A stretch of DNA of 9,720 bases from Thermoplasmata archaeon (GCA_021847855.1 JAJZOT010000039.1:1-9720), one strand, 5' to 3'; positions 1 through 6,205 are shown, numbered from the stretch's first letter. Notes: generated from the sequence alone by a model not told the origin. Program-made: numbers and translations.

Positions 1-2257
1 AGTAAACATGGTAGTGTGAATAGAAGAGCATATTCTGGGCTGATCCATTGACGACAAAATAGCCATGGATCGGTTGTACTCCGCTGTAGCTGGATGTGAT
101 GTTAAAGACATACGTACCGTCAGGGAGCGGAAGGAAGATGTTCTTGCCAGCAGTCTGCGTGGAATTATACACCTGAGCAAGTGCACTGTCGGACGATGGC
201 TGAATCTGGAGATTCCATGTGCTCCCCTTTGGAACCATATTGCCCACTTCCATAGTTACATTATAGGTCTGTGCGGGAGAAATTTCCTCGAGGTACCCGT
301 TGGCGTTATCTGTCGCAAGGAGCATCTGGACACTGGGTATATAAGCCATATATCCTCCGCCTGAAAGTGACGCAGAATTAATGGAACCAACGGTTTCGTC
401 GATCATAGGGTTGAAGATGGTAACATTGTCAGTGCCTGCCTGCATGACATATATCAGGCCGTTTGACGGATTGATGGATATGCTCTGCTGGGGGCTTCCA
501 AGAGGAATCAGGCTATAGGGTGTGGACTCCGTCGAAATGTAGTTTATTTTTGACTCGTTTATCACAAACATGCTGCTGTTATTTCCGTTTGCAATATAGA
601 TTGAGTTTGTGTACGGGTCATATACTACCTGTGACGGGTAGGAAGCGGCAACGGAGTATGGTACCGTCACCTTGTAGCTGCTTGCGTTGATTATGTTTAT
701 ATTATCGTCTAGTTGTGCAACGTAGACCTGGTTTGTCACGTTGCTGTACGTCAAGGCCGAAGGATTCGAGCCCACTCCAATTGTTTTCACCTGCGTCAGG
801 TTGCTGAGGGCGATCACCCCGACTGAATTGGGGGCTGACATAGCGACAAACAGGGTGTTATTCTGGCTATCATAGGCGAGGCCGTCAGGATAGGCGCCCG
901 GTTGGGTTAAGCTCACGGTTGCCTCGATGGTGTTGCTACTGGGATTTATCAGAGTCACCCTATAAGCCCCCACTGTTGCAAACACGGTATTGTTGGCATA
1001 AAGTACGGAATTAACATAGCTAGGCATCGATATGGTCATAACCAGCGTGCCATTCAAGGAATATACATTGATAATACTACCTCCGGTGGCGACATATACA
1101 TATCCATTCACAGGGTCATATGCAAGGTCTTGCGGAGTCACGGCGGACATGAATGGTGCCGCATGCCCAGAGGCGCTGTTGTAATTCAGGGTCGAATCAG
1201 GCATGGGGATGTTGTTTACAGAGATCATCTGTTGCAGCACCGGGTCATAGACCATGGCGTTGGATCCGTTGAAGACACCAATTTTTGCAGGCAGTGTCTG
1301 AATTATTGATTCCGTGGCCGGATTAAGGACGGAGACATTCCCGGAGAGGTAATTGGCGATATAGACGTAACCGTTTGCAGGATCATATGTCACCCCCTCC
1401 GGTTCACTCCCGGGAACTACGTTCTTCACCAGAGTGTTGTTTACGGTGTTGATTATGGAAACATTGTACTCCTGGGGATTACCGGATATTAATGCGTTGG
1501 GATCCTGATCAGTCACGTAGAGAATCTTGTTGGTCGGATCGAAGGCGAGTCCGTATGGCTGCTTTCCTACGGAGATAAGTGCTACCATGGGCCCGGGGTG
1601 TGAAAATGCATAGACCACATTGTTAGTGTTATCTGCAACATACATATAACCGTTGTACGGATCAAACGCAAGTCCATAAGGGGCAGCACCAGGCATCAAA
1701 TCTTGTGCTGGTATCGTGGTAACATTATTGTTTGTCACATTTACGACCCAGATAACGCCAGAACTGGAGTACAGAGCAGAAACGTACAGGGTCTCACTCA
1801 GAGGATCATACGCGCTGAACTGCGGATCGCCAGCAAGGCTTATCGTTGCAATGACAGTGTTGGTTACCGAGCTTATCACGCTCAGGTTTCCCGAGTTATA
1901 ATTTTCCACATACAAGTCATGATTGTAAGGCACGTACGTTATCCCCATCGGTCGTGAGCCAACACTTATGTTAGCAACCGAAGCGCCCGAGAAGGCATTT
2001 ATCACAGTAACGTTGTTGCTGAAACTGTTGGTTACGTAAAGTTCCTGATTGTAGGGATCATATGTTCCGCCCTGGGAATTATTTCCATCCGGGTACTGAC
2101 CGATTGGACCGTTTTGTGGCACAGCAGCAACATTTACATTGGGGCCGCTACTTGCCGAATGACCGGTCCCGTTCAGGATTACGAAGAATCCAGAAAATAT
2201 AAGGGCCATAACAAGGAGCAGGGCTTTCATTTTCTTATTTATAGGAAACATCAACAT
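1..2257 (-). CDS. Secreted YVTN-type beta-propeller surface protein (3' end outside window)
   Basis: Open on the minus strand from an ATG at 2257 to the window edge, about 752 codons with no stop. The N-terminus has lysines then a hydrophobic stretch (residues about 10-29, MKALLLVMALIFSGFF), a signal peptide or anchor. From about residue 62 to 660 there are repeats of 40-48 residues with the pattern YDPxNxxLYVxN...VxVINxxTxxVxxxIxVGxxP, as in YVTN/YncE-like propellers. I count about 14, enough for two seven-bladed propellers. From about residue 662 comes a different beta-rich segment (VGNMVPKGSTWNL, then PDGTYVFNITSS and GYFVVNGS), resembling the sandwich domain at the C-termini of many thermoplasmatal surface proteins. 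N-x-S/T sequons are frequent. Role: extracellular binding, adhesion or envelope structure (inference); no catalytic motif seen. Possible starts are ATG 2257, 2251 and 2230, all in frame; promoter spacing fits 2251 or 2257. Confidence 0.85.
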   Translation of the reverse strand, partial: MLMFPINKKMKALLLVMALIFSGFFVILNGTGHSASSGPNVNVAAVPQNGPIGQYPDGNNSQGGTYDPYNQELYVTNSFSNNVTVINAFSGASVANISVGSRPMGITYVPYNHDLYVENYNSGNLSVISSVTNTVIATISLAGDPQFSAYDPLSETLYVSALYSSSGVIWVVNVTNNNVTTIPAQDLMPGAAPYGLAFDPYNGYMYVADNTNNVVYAFSHPGPMVALISVGKQPYGLAFDPTNKILYVTDQDPNALISGNPQEYNVSIINTVNNTLVKNVVPGSEPEGVTYDPANGYVYIANYLSGNVSVLNPATESIIQTLPAKIGVFNGSNAMVYDPVLQQMISVNNIPMPDSTLNYNSASGHAAPFMSAVTPQDLAYDPVNGYVYVATGGSIINVYSLNGTLVMTISMPSYVNSVLYANNTVFATVGAYRVTLINPSSNTIEATVSLTQPGAYPDGLAYDSQNNTLFVAMSAPNSVGVIALSNLTQVKTIGVGSNPSALTYSNVTNQVYVAQLDDNINIINASSYKVTVPYSVAASYPSQVVYDPYTNSIYIANGNNSSMFVINESKINYISTESTPYSLIPLGSPQQSISINPSNGLIYVMQAGTDNVTIFNPMIDETVGSINSASLSGGGYMAYIPSVQMLLATDNANGYLEEISPAQTYNVTMEVGNMVPKGSTWNLQIQPSSDSALAQVYNSTQTAGKNIFLPLPDGTYVFNITSSYSGVQPIHGYFVVNGSAQNMLFYSHYHVY

Positions 2258-2273
2258 ATAATTACAATCATTT

Positions 2274-2285
2274 AATAATATTTTT
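2274..2285 (-). promoter_or_regulatory. TATA box of the YVTN propeller gene
   Basis: The minus strand reads AAAAATATTATT here, A/T-only after a GAGG. Its centre lies about 22-28 nt before the ATGs at 2257 and 2251, the spacing expected for an archaeal leaderless transcript. No Shine-Dalgarno motif precedes either ATG. The box overlaps the upstream edge of the divergent open frame beginning at 2279. Confidence 0.5.
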
Positions 2286-2395
2286 CCTCACACAAATTTA
2301 CACTGTATGCTTGGTTTGTACCATATGGGGCTTCTTGCAATACCAATCTCAAGTTCACTAATGCTTATGACGCTTTTAATTACGAGCAGTTAAAT
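2279..2395 (+). pseudogene. Open 5' extension of the 2396 gene without a start codon
   Basis: The 39 codons upstream of the ATG at 2396 are open in the same frame, bounded by TAA at 2276-2278. They contain no ATG, GTG or TTG. The translation is aromatic and Asn-rich like the downstream protein, which is what the remainder of a decapitated gene would look like. The boundary falls inside the divergent promoter of the YVTN gene, so a rearrangement breakpoint close to 2279 is likely. Confidence 0.45.
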
Positions 2396-3079
2396 ATGTC
2401 CATCAATACACCTCAGGGAATTTATTCCGATAACAGCAGGTTATACGCTGTTACAGTTAATGGAACTCTATATGGGGGTTGGAAAGTATATGTTGCTACA
2501 CCGAACGGCACTGTCATCGATCCTTGGGTCTGGGTGGATATCAATTACTATGTTTATACTGCACCTTGGTGGCTAGGCGGATGGTCTGTGACGTACGGTG
2601 AACAGGATAATTATTACAACTACTACACTGGCTCTGCGGCTCTTTCGCTGTGCAATGGATGGGAAAGCGTGAACACAGACTCTGGTTATGCTCTTGCCGC
2701 CATATGCCTTTTAGCTTCTATGATGAAAGCCCCAATAGTACAAGCGATCGCCTTTGCCTTAGAAATCAGTGGAATTACACTAATTTACGAATCATCGACA
2801 ATGATAAACTATTATGAAAGCACAGGCTTCTCTTACATCTTGTTTGATTTCGTAAACGATTATTTTTATCTGTGGGCTCTCACTCCTTTGGGTTCCTTTG
2901 CGTCTTCCTTCGGTCTATACAGAAAAGACTGGAGTGGAAACTTCTACACGTTTTGGTACAACGTACCTTACGTTGCTTACACCGGAATCCTGGCTGTGGC
3001 GTTCAGCGCCGACGTTTCGAATTGTTGCCATCAATTTGTGGGAGAGTACGGCAGTGGAACTTGGGTATGGTTCAACTAG
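2396..3079 (+). CDS. Secreted or membrane-active hydrophobic protein, probably 5'-truncated
   Basis: 227 codons from the first ATG; family not recognised. Residues 1-80 are beta-rich and extracellular in character, with sequons (NGT at 22 and 37) and many Tyr/Trp. Residues 98-131 form a long hydrophobic segment (GYALAAICLLASMM, then IVQAIAFALEISGITLI), followed by more aromatic hydrophobic stretches at 145-170 and 192-204. Cysteines are at 86, 104, 210 and 211, the last two adjacent. There is no signal peptide at this ATG and no clear ribosome site or correctly spaced TATA box. The same frame stays open upstream to 2279 without ATG, GTG or TTG and still reads as extracellular protein (LYAWFVPYGAS, LKFTNAYDAFNYEQLN). 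The true head has therefore probably been lost, or expression starts internally. The next gene follows after 6 nt, suggesting an operon. The layout of a beta-rich part plus a central hydrophobic helix recalls some secreted membrane-active peptides, but this is only a resemblance. Confidence 0.6.
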   Translation: MSINTPQGIYSDNSRLYAVTVNGTLYGGWKVYVATPNGTVIDPWVWVDINYYVYTAPWWLGGWSVTYGEQDNYYNYYTGSAALSLCNGWESVNTDSGYALAAICLLASMMKAPIVQAIAFALEISGITLIYESSTMINYYESTGFSYILFDFVNDYFYLWALTPLGSFASSFGLYRKDWSGNFYTFWYNVPYVAYTGILAVAFSADVSNCCHQFVGEYGSGTWVWFN

Positions 3080-3085
3080 GAGAGG
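3078..3085 (+). promoter_or_regulatory. Shine-Dalgarno-like site before ATG 3086
   Basis: AGGAGAGG overlaps the TAG stop of the preceding gene and lies directly before ATG 3086. It is the strongest purine-rich ribosome site on the plus strand in this area. It favours ATG 3086, not TTG 3117, as the original start of the small membrane protein, implying a frameshift between them. Spacing is short. Confidence 0.45.
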
Positions 3086-3116
3086 ATGAGGTATTACACC
3101 AATCTTTTATTTTTGG

Positions 3117-3416
3117 TTGATCATTCTCGCGATCGAGAGTGCTATGGCGTTGTTTTTCACTTTCGTGAATCCAGGAATATCAAAATTTGGGAAGGAAATA
3201 TACGGAACTGTGGCAATTTTATTGCTCTGGATAGCGATCGCTATAACAGGATACGAGGTTTACGTTTTCTATCCTGCGCTCATTAAGACCCAGTACGATT
3301 CATCTGTAGTGAGGGCGCAGTATTCTCTCATGGTCTCAAATATACCTCTAGCCATACTTGCTTCCCTATTTAATTTTCTTAGACTATTACACTTAAAACG
3401 AAAGAATGCACTGTGA
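3117..3416 (+). CDS. Small three-helix membrane protein, possibly frameshifted at its start
   Basis: 99 codons from TTG 3117; family not recognised. Three hydrophobic segments are visible: residues 1-17 (IILAIESAMALFFTFV), about 28-54 (IYGTVAILLLWIAIAITGYE and on) and about 70-90 (LMVSNIPLAILASLFNFL), with a basic tail LKRKNAL. The TTG start has no ribosome site. By contrast, ATG 3086 sits right behind AGGAGAGG and encodes MRYYTNLLF before its frame diverges. Removing one T from the T5 run at 3110-3114 would join it to this frame and complete the first helix, giving about 109 residues. That points to a single-base insertion (real or sequencing error), or less likely programmed frameshifting. 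It lies 6 nt after the secreted protein gene, so co-transcription is likely. An accessory or immunity-type partner for that protein is speculation. Confidence 0.55.
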   Translation: MIILAIESAMALFFTFVNPGISKFGKEIYGTVAILLLWIAIAITGYEVYVFYPALIKTQYDSSVVRAQYSLMVSNIPLAILASLFNFLRLLHLKRKNAL

Positions 3417-3467
3417 GAAGTTCCTATTGATGCTTTGTATTGCATTGTTCCTCTATCATCGATCACT

Positions 3468-3492
3468 GTTAACTTTTGTACCAAAACTTAAC
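3468..3492. repeat. 25-bp imperfect palindrome, copy 1
   Basis: The arms GTTAACTTTTG and CAAAACTTAAC flank a 3-nt centre TAC and are inverted repeats with a single mismatch (arm position 6). The site matches the reverse complement of copy 2 at all ten outer bases on each side, differing only in the central five. Candidates are a protein-binding site, a recombination site, or abutted ends of a lost insertion element. Confidence 0.7.
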
Positions 3493-3552
3493 TCCATTTA
3501 TATATAATTCAAGAGAGATCTCTTCCTGAACTTAGCAAAAACGAACCAAAGC

Positions 3553-3577
3553 GTTAAGTTTTACACTAAAAGTTAAC
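3553..3577. repeat. 25-bp imperfect palindrome, copy 2 (inverted relative to copy 1)
   Basis: The arms GTTAAGTTTTA and TAAAAGTTAAC flank CAC, again with one mismatch at arm position 6. Its reverse complement has the form GTTAACTTTT, five variable bases, AAAACTTAAC, the same as copy 1. Centre-to-centre distance from copy 1 is 85 bp. It lies just downstream of the minus-strand terminator hairpin. Confidence 0.7.
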
Positions 3578-3610
3578 GAAAAATAAAAAGGATATATTTT
3601 GGAATCCTTT
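3578..3610 (-). terminator. Hairpin and T-tract terminator after the 3617-4153 gene
   Basis: On the minus strand, seven bases after the TAG stop, AAAGGAT (3610-3604) can pair with ATCCTTT (3593-3587) around a 10-nt loop. It is followed directly by TTTTTATTTTTC. A stem plus T-run fits a factor-independent terminator; in archaea the T-run itself is the main signal. Confidence 0.55.
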
Positions 3611-3616
3611 GGATTT

Positions 3617-4153
3617 CTAAATTAGCCGGTTGATAGTATCGACAGAATAATAGTATGGGCCAAATCCATCAAAGAATGATACCGTAACATTAGCGGAAAA
3701 CTGGGTTAAATTGGTGATTGGCTCACTTGTTGAAACTGAATGGTAAGTAGTTTGATAGATTGCTCCATTTATAACTGAATGATGTTTGCTCTCTGTTGGT
3801 ATCAATGTGTGATTGAGATAGGCGTGATTGACTGCGACATTGATCATGATAGAATTTGAGGTATTACCATTAGAGGCAACAAGGGCATTGACTGCAATTA
3901 GGAATGGTGTATTACTAGACAGATTCCCCCCAGGTGTTATGAGTTGTAGGTAAAGAGTTAGATTGACATTATTCATAGTTAAATTGACAGTAACATACGG
4001 AGTTCCTTTTACCAGATAATCCTGCTGATTTCCCCGTCTTATGACGGACAATTGGGCTGGATGTGTTACTGCCTGTGAAATTGAGAATCCGGTGACCGAA
4101 ATGATGATTACCGCAATCACTGCTATTCCTACTAGTACCTTTTTTGTCCTCAT
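3617..4153 (-). CDS. Exported or membrane-anchored protein, unknown family
   Basis: 178 codons from ATG 4153. The N-terminus MRTKKVLVGIAVIAVIIISV is a classic basic-then-hydrophobic signal peptide or anchor (helix about residues 5-26). The rest is a beta-rich extracellular chain with many sequons (NLT, NLS, NTS, NHT, NVT) and no cysteines in the mature part. The ending FFDGFGPYYYSVDTINRLI is aromatic. I recognise no catalytic motif. The frame extends 18 codons further up to ATG 4207, but ATG 4153 is preferred because the signal peptide begins there and the TATA box at 4183-4191 would place transcription start only about 8 nt upstream. It appears monocistronic, with its own promoter and terminator. 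It may replace or follow a broken surface gene, since an orphan C-terminal fragment ends 8 nt upstream. Confidence 0.75.
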   Translation of the reverse strand: MRTKKVLVGIAVIAVIIISVTGFSISQAVTHPAQLSVIRRGNQQDYLVKGTPYVTVNLTMNNVNLTLYLQLITPGGNLSSNTPFLIAVNALVASNGNTSNSIMINVAVNHAYLNHTLIPTESKHHSVINGAIYQTTYHSVSTSEPITNLTQFSANVTVSFFDGFGPYYYSVDTINRLI

Positions 4154-4160
4154 GTTGCAT

Positions 4161-4292
4161 CTACGTTGTTTCACCCATATTGAAGTATAAATTATTTGTT
4201 CCCTCATAGAATTGAGTGTTTGTTGAAGAGTACGTTATGCCGTAAGTTACTGAATAGTCGTAATAATTGTAGGCGGAACTAGAAGTTGTGCC
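4161..4292 (-). pseudogene. Orphan C-terminal fragment of a surface protein
   Basis: The minus-strand frame from just after a TGA at 4295-4293 to a TAG at 4163-4161 is open for 43 codons without a credible start. It reads like the tail of an exported protein (SAYNYYDYSVTYGITYSSTN, then LYFNMGETT). Tyr/Asn/Ser content matches the secreted proteins around it. Its upstream edge coincides with the palindrome half-site at 4294-4305, as if an insertion had cut the gene there and the front part was lost. It overlaps the promoter of the 4153 gene. Confidence 0.4.
4183..4195 (-). promoter_or_regulatory. TATA box of the 3617-4153 gene
   Basis: The minus strand reads AATAATTTATACTT, with the TTTATACTT core centred near 4187. 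Adding about 26 nt gives a start of transcription near 4161, leaving a leader of about 8 nt before ATG 4153. This supports the shorter start. Confidence 0.6.
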
Positions 4293-4293
4293 T

Positions 4294-4305
4294 CAAAAGT
4301 TAACA
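4294..4305. repeat. Half-site of the 25-bp palindromes
   Basis: CAAAAGTTAACA is the exact reverse complement of TGTTAACTTTTG at 3467-3478, the left arm of palindrome copy 1 plus one base. Together they form a 12-bp perfect inverted repeat 827 bp apart, bracketing the exported-protein gene and the orphan fragment. No target duplication is visible outside them. A 12-bp match alone is not rare in a window this long; its weight comes from matching the palindrome arms. Confidence 0.45.
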
Positions 4306-4423
4306 CCAGGTGATTATCTATAGGTGAATTCTTCGAACCTCTTGGTGACTGAAACTTGTTGGTATTTTACCATAAAATTACACATGTACCGAATCTACGG
4401 GCACTCAGTTCAGCATTTCACTA

Positions 4424-4471
4424 AATCATATAGGCAATCGATAAATGTGGCCTTTCATCATTTCTTAAGGC
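4424..4471 (-). pseudogene. Possible transposase C-terminal scrap
   Basis: The minus-strand translation contains ALRNDERPHLSIAYMI followed by two stops. The core NDERPHLSIAYM resembles the (Y/N)xxRPHxSLGYxTP motif at the end of the rve integrase core in IS3/IS481-type transposases. The fragment is very short and frames downstream are broken, so the call is weak. If correct, the half-site at 4294-4305 could be that element's end. Confidence 0.25.
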
Positions 4472-4509
4472 AAAAAATTTTAGAAGAGGATTTATGATGG
4501 TGTGGTGTG

Positions 4510-4974
4510 TCAATTAACATAGGTCGCTTCTATGGCTTGATTGATTGTTACTCTCTCATTTCCGTGGAATATAGTACCTATAATGAGATAGTACTTACCA
4601 GCAGCTAAGGGCGTATTACTGAAGGCCCCCGACAAACCATAATAGGAAGAGTTACTGGGAAGTCTGAGGTCTGTTTTATTCGTAGTGTAGTTGATTATGT
4701 AAACATCCGTGGGAATGGTTGACTTCCAAGAACCAGTTACAATGGCACCCTTTGATAGTGTAAAATTGACCATTATGGCTCCACTGCCATTTGAAATTGA
4801 CCAGTTCCCGATGGAATCACCTTTGCCAGCTATTACAACCATATTGCCATAATATGCGGGATACTGCGCTGAATTCGATGCGTTAGTATGTGCTATTGGA
4901 AAAAACATCATTGAAATAAACAGAGTGACGACAATTAATGCCGCCACTGCACCCGTCATTGTCCATTTCATCAT
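4510..4974 (-). CDS. Small exported beta-sandwich protein
   Basis: 154 codons from ATG 4974. Residues 4-29 are a hydrophobic signal peptide or anchor (GAVAALIVVTLFISMMFF). The mature part has dense sequons (NWS, NGS, NFT, NYT, NKT, NSS). The pattern, with strands around IMVNFTLSKGAIVTGSWKST, DVYIINYTTN and LAAGKYYLIIGT, resembles the pre-peptidase C-terminal (PPC)-like sandwiches often attached to or encoded beside archaeal secreted proteins. This is similarity in outline only. No enzymatic motif is visible. AGGTGA at 4986-4981 lies 6 nt before the ATG, and a TATA-like TATAAG lies at about 5005-5010, so it can be expressed independently of the broken gene 44 nt upstream. Confidence 0.75.
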   Translation of the reverse strand: MMKWTMTGAVAALIVVTLFISMMFFPIAHTNASNSAQYPAYYGNMVVIAGKGDSIGNWSISNGSGAIMVNFTLSKGAIVTGSWKSTIPTDVYIINYTTNKTDLRLPSNSSYYGLSGAFSNTPLAAGKYYLIIGTIFHGNERVTINQAIEATYVN

Positions 4975-4980
4975 TTCTGT

Positions 4981-5014
4981 TCACCTAACTTACCTGTTCC
5001 CCCTTCTTATACTT
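4981..5014 (-). promoter_or_regulatory. TATA box and Shine-Dalgarno site of the 4510-4974 gene
   Basis: On the minus strand AAGTATAAGAAGG (about 5014-5002) sits roughly 26 nt before position 4983, and AGGTGA (4986-4981) sits 6 nt before ATG 4974. The two signals overlap in function: a transcript starting near 4983 would keep only part of the Shine-Dalgarno motif. Either leader-poor transcription from here or read-through from the upstream gene is possible. Confidence 0.4.
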
Positions 5015-5018
5015 TGTT

Positions 5019-5876
5019 TCATGGCATTATAGATATTTGGTCACCATCCCCGAAGTTACCTGGAACAGTATTTGTCACAGTGTACTCTTGAGGGTAAATT
5101 GGTATTCCTGAAGACTGGCTAGTCGCACTAAAGGAAGCTGTAATTATGAACGGTGGGAAACCGCCTGACAGCGTTGGATTTAGTTCGCCAACTGAAGTTG
5201 GTTCAACTGTGTATGCCGTACCGGAAGATGCAGAGCTGCCAACAGAATTGTCGCTTTGATACAATCCCGTTCCTGCGTTTGTCTTGTCTGCCCAGCTGTA
5301 TTGTATACCGCCAGGTATACCGTATGAAATCGTGGCCGAAGCTGCGAGCCCGGTACTTGAAAGCGATGCTCCCACAGTATAGGTGATAACAGCATTCGAG
5401 CCTGAGTTAAGTGGTCCCCAACTGAATAATTCCTGGCCGGGGTAAGTAGAGGTTTCCCAATTTACAGTGCTAACAAAAGAGCCAGCTTTGAAGTTCTCGT
5501 AATAGAATGGAGCTGTTCCGAAGTAATAGTTATACCAGGGATTTGAGGCATAATACCCAGTAGCTGAGCTAGTGCCATGTTCTAGGAGAAAATAGTATGT
5601 TCCAGAAGGGGTCGAAGCGCTTGTTTCATAAAAATCAATCTTCGATGAAAGAGCTAGAACCTCCTGACCACTACTCGCGGTTGCTTTAGTGTTGTACCAC
5701 CCCATTGTTTCTAAGAAGTTGAAACCATTATAAGTTAATGAATCAGGCAGTATTTTAGCGGTAAGACCAACGCTACTAGATAAGATATGGCCATGTTCAA
5801 TGTGTTTGTTTACATTATTCTGAAATGTGTTTATTGCCCACACTATTCCGTTGTCATTGTTTGTGCTCTCATTCAC
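5019..5876 (-). CDS. Secreted beta-rich protein, 5' end removed by a transposase remnant
   Basis: 285 codons if counted from GTG 5876; family not recognised. The chain is rich in Ser, Thr, Gly, Tyr and Asn, with almost no lysine in the second half and no hydrophobic helix. Aromatic patches (WYNYYFGTAPFYYENF) and beta-sandwich-like stretches (AVITYTVGASLSS, FPPFIITASFSATSQSSG) suggest an exported protein. There is no signal peptide, and the GTG has no ribosome site or promoter. The frame stays open upstream and still reads as the same protein (KISPTVVITLNPAGVYFVNE) until about 5925, where a transposase remnant on the opposite strand begins. The gene has therefore most likely lost its start and signal peptide and is a remnant. 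Glycoside- or peptidase-type function cannot be assigned. The intact small exported gene follows after 44 nt. Confidence 0.6.
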   Translation of the reverse strand: MNESTNNDNGIVWAINTFQNNVNKHIEHGHILSSSVGLTAKILPDSLTYNGFNFLETMGWYNTKATASSGQEVLALSSKIDFYETSASTPSGTYYFLLEHGTSSATGYYASNPWYNYYFGTAPFYYENFKAGSFVSTVNWETSTYPGQELFSWGPLNSGSNAVITYTVGASLSSTGLAASATISYGIPGGIQYSWADKTNAGTGLYQSDNSVGSSASSGTAYTVEPTSVGELNPTLSGGFPPFIITASFSATSQSSGIPIYPQEYTVTNTVPGNFGDGDQISIMP

Positions 5877-5921
5877 AAAATAAACTCCAGCAGGATTAAG
5901 AGTAATTACAACAGTCGGGGA

Positions 5922-6152
5922 TATTTTCTCACCATCCTGGTCGCACTGTACATAAGGTACAGGATACTGAATATCCTGAAGAATAAGGGAGTGAATGGAA
6001 AACTGTCGGTGAACGAGGTCCTCACAGAGCTCTCCAGGGTGTATCTCATCACCATGGGTGCACGCAGGGTGCTCTCTGAGGTCACGAAGAAAGCAGAGAA
6101 TATTGAGAAGATCTTGGGAATGAGGTTATTCCAAAAAATATTGAAGAGTTAG
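5922..6152 (+). pseudogene. Transposase C-terminal remnant (IS4/IS1634-like)
   Basis: From about 5922 the plus strand encodes about 76 residues: FLTILVALYIRYRILNIL, then KLSVNEVLTELSRV, RRVLSEVTKKAENIEKILG and a final LFQKILKS before TAG. This matches the C-terminal region of IS4-superfamily (IS1634-like) DDE transposases, where a hydrophobic YYRI-type helix is followed by a KxSVxxVLxxLS segment and a short ending. It also aligns with the end of the second remnant at 8300-8492 (KLSVKDVL; IGEMLGTSIFPKRLRS). The catalytic part is absent. The open frame reaches up to ATG 5787, but that part is antisense to the secreted protein and not transposase. The junction near 5920-5930 marks the breakpoint. 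Confidence 0.65.
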
Positions 6153-6205
6153 AGTGGTAATTCTCAGCATTTGGCTACCTGATATATCCAATTTGGCGTT
6201 AGGGG

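Larger units (their letters stand above)
3417..3616. other. Convergent intergenic region with palindromes and a terminator
   Basis: This gap lies between the plus-strand pair ending at 3416 and the minus-strand gene ending at 3617. It holds two related 25-bp palindromes (3468-3492 and 3553-3577), an A/T-rich TATA-like run TTTATATATA at 3497-3506, another imperfect palindrome around AGAGATCTCT (about 3509-3531), and a hairpin plus T-tract at 3578-3610. I see no protein-coding frame I would support. Confidence 0.6.
4293..4509. other. Non-coding, decayed intergenic region
   Basis: Every frame is broken by several stops. It contains the palindrome half-site (4294-4305), a possible transposase scrap (4424-4471) and, after the stop of the 4510-4974 gene, an A6T4 run at 4472-4481 that could serve as a minus-strand T-rich terminator. 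I see no other gene. Confidence 0.5.

Noticed and set aside
65..364. Plus-strand frames at 65-364, 1703-1957 and 1716-1901
   Set aside because: They lie antisense to the YVTN propeller, whose repeat pattern is unmistakable, and their translations have no coherent composition.
3269..3484. Minus-strand frame of 71 codons
   Set aside because: Antisense to the membrane protein and into the palindrome region; no start signals and no recognisable content.
4453..4978. 13-bp direct repeat TTTCATCATTTCT at 4453-4465 and 4966-4978
   Set aside because: A match of this length is expected by chance in a window of this size, and nothing else supports a duplication.
5787..5921. N-terminal part of the plus-strand frame 5787-6152
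   Set aside because: Antisense to a better-supported secreted-protein frame; only the part from about 5922 resembles transposase.
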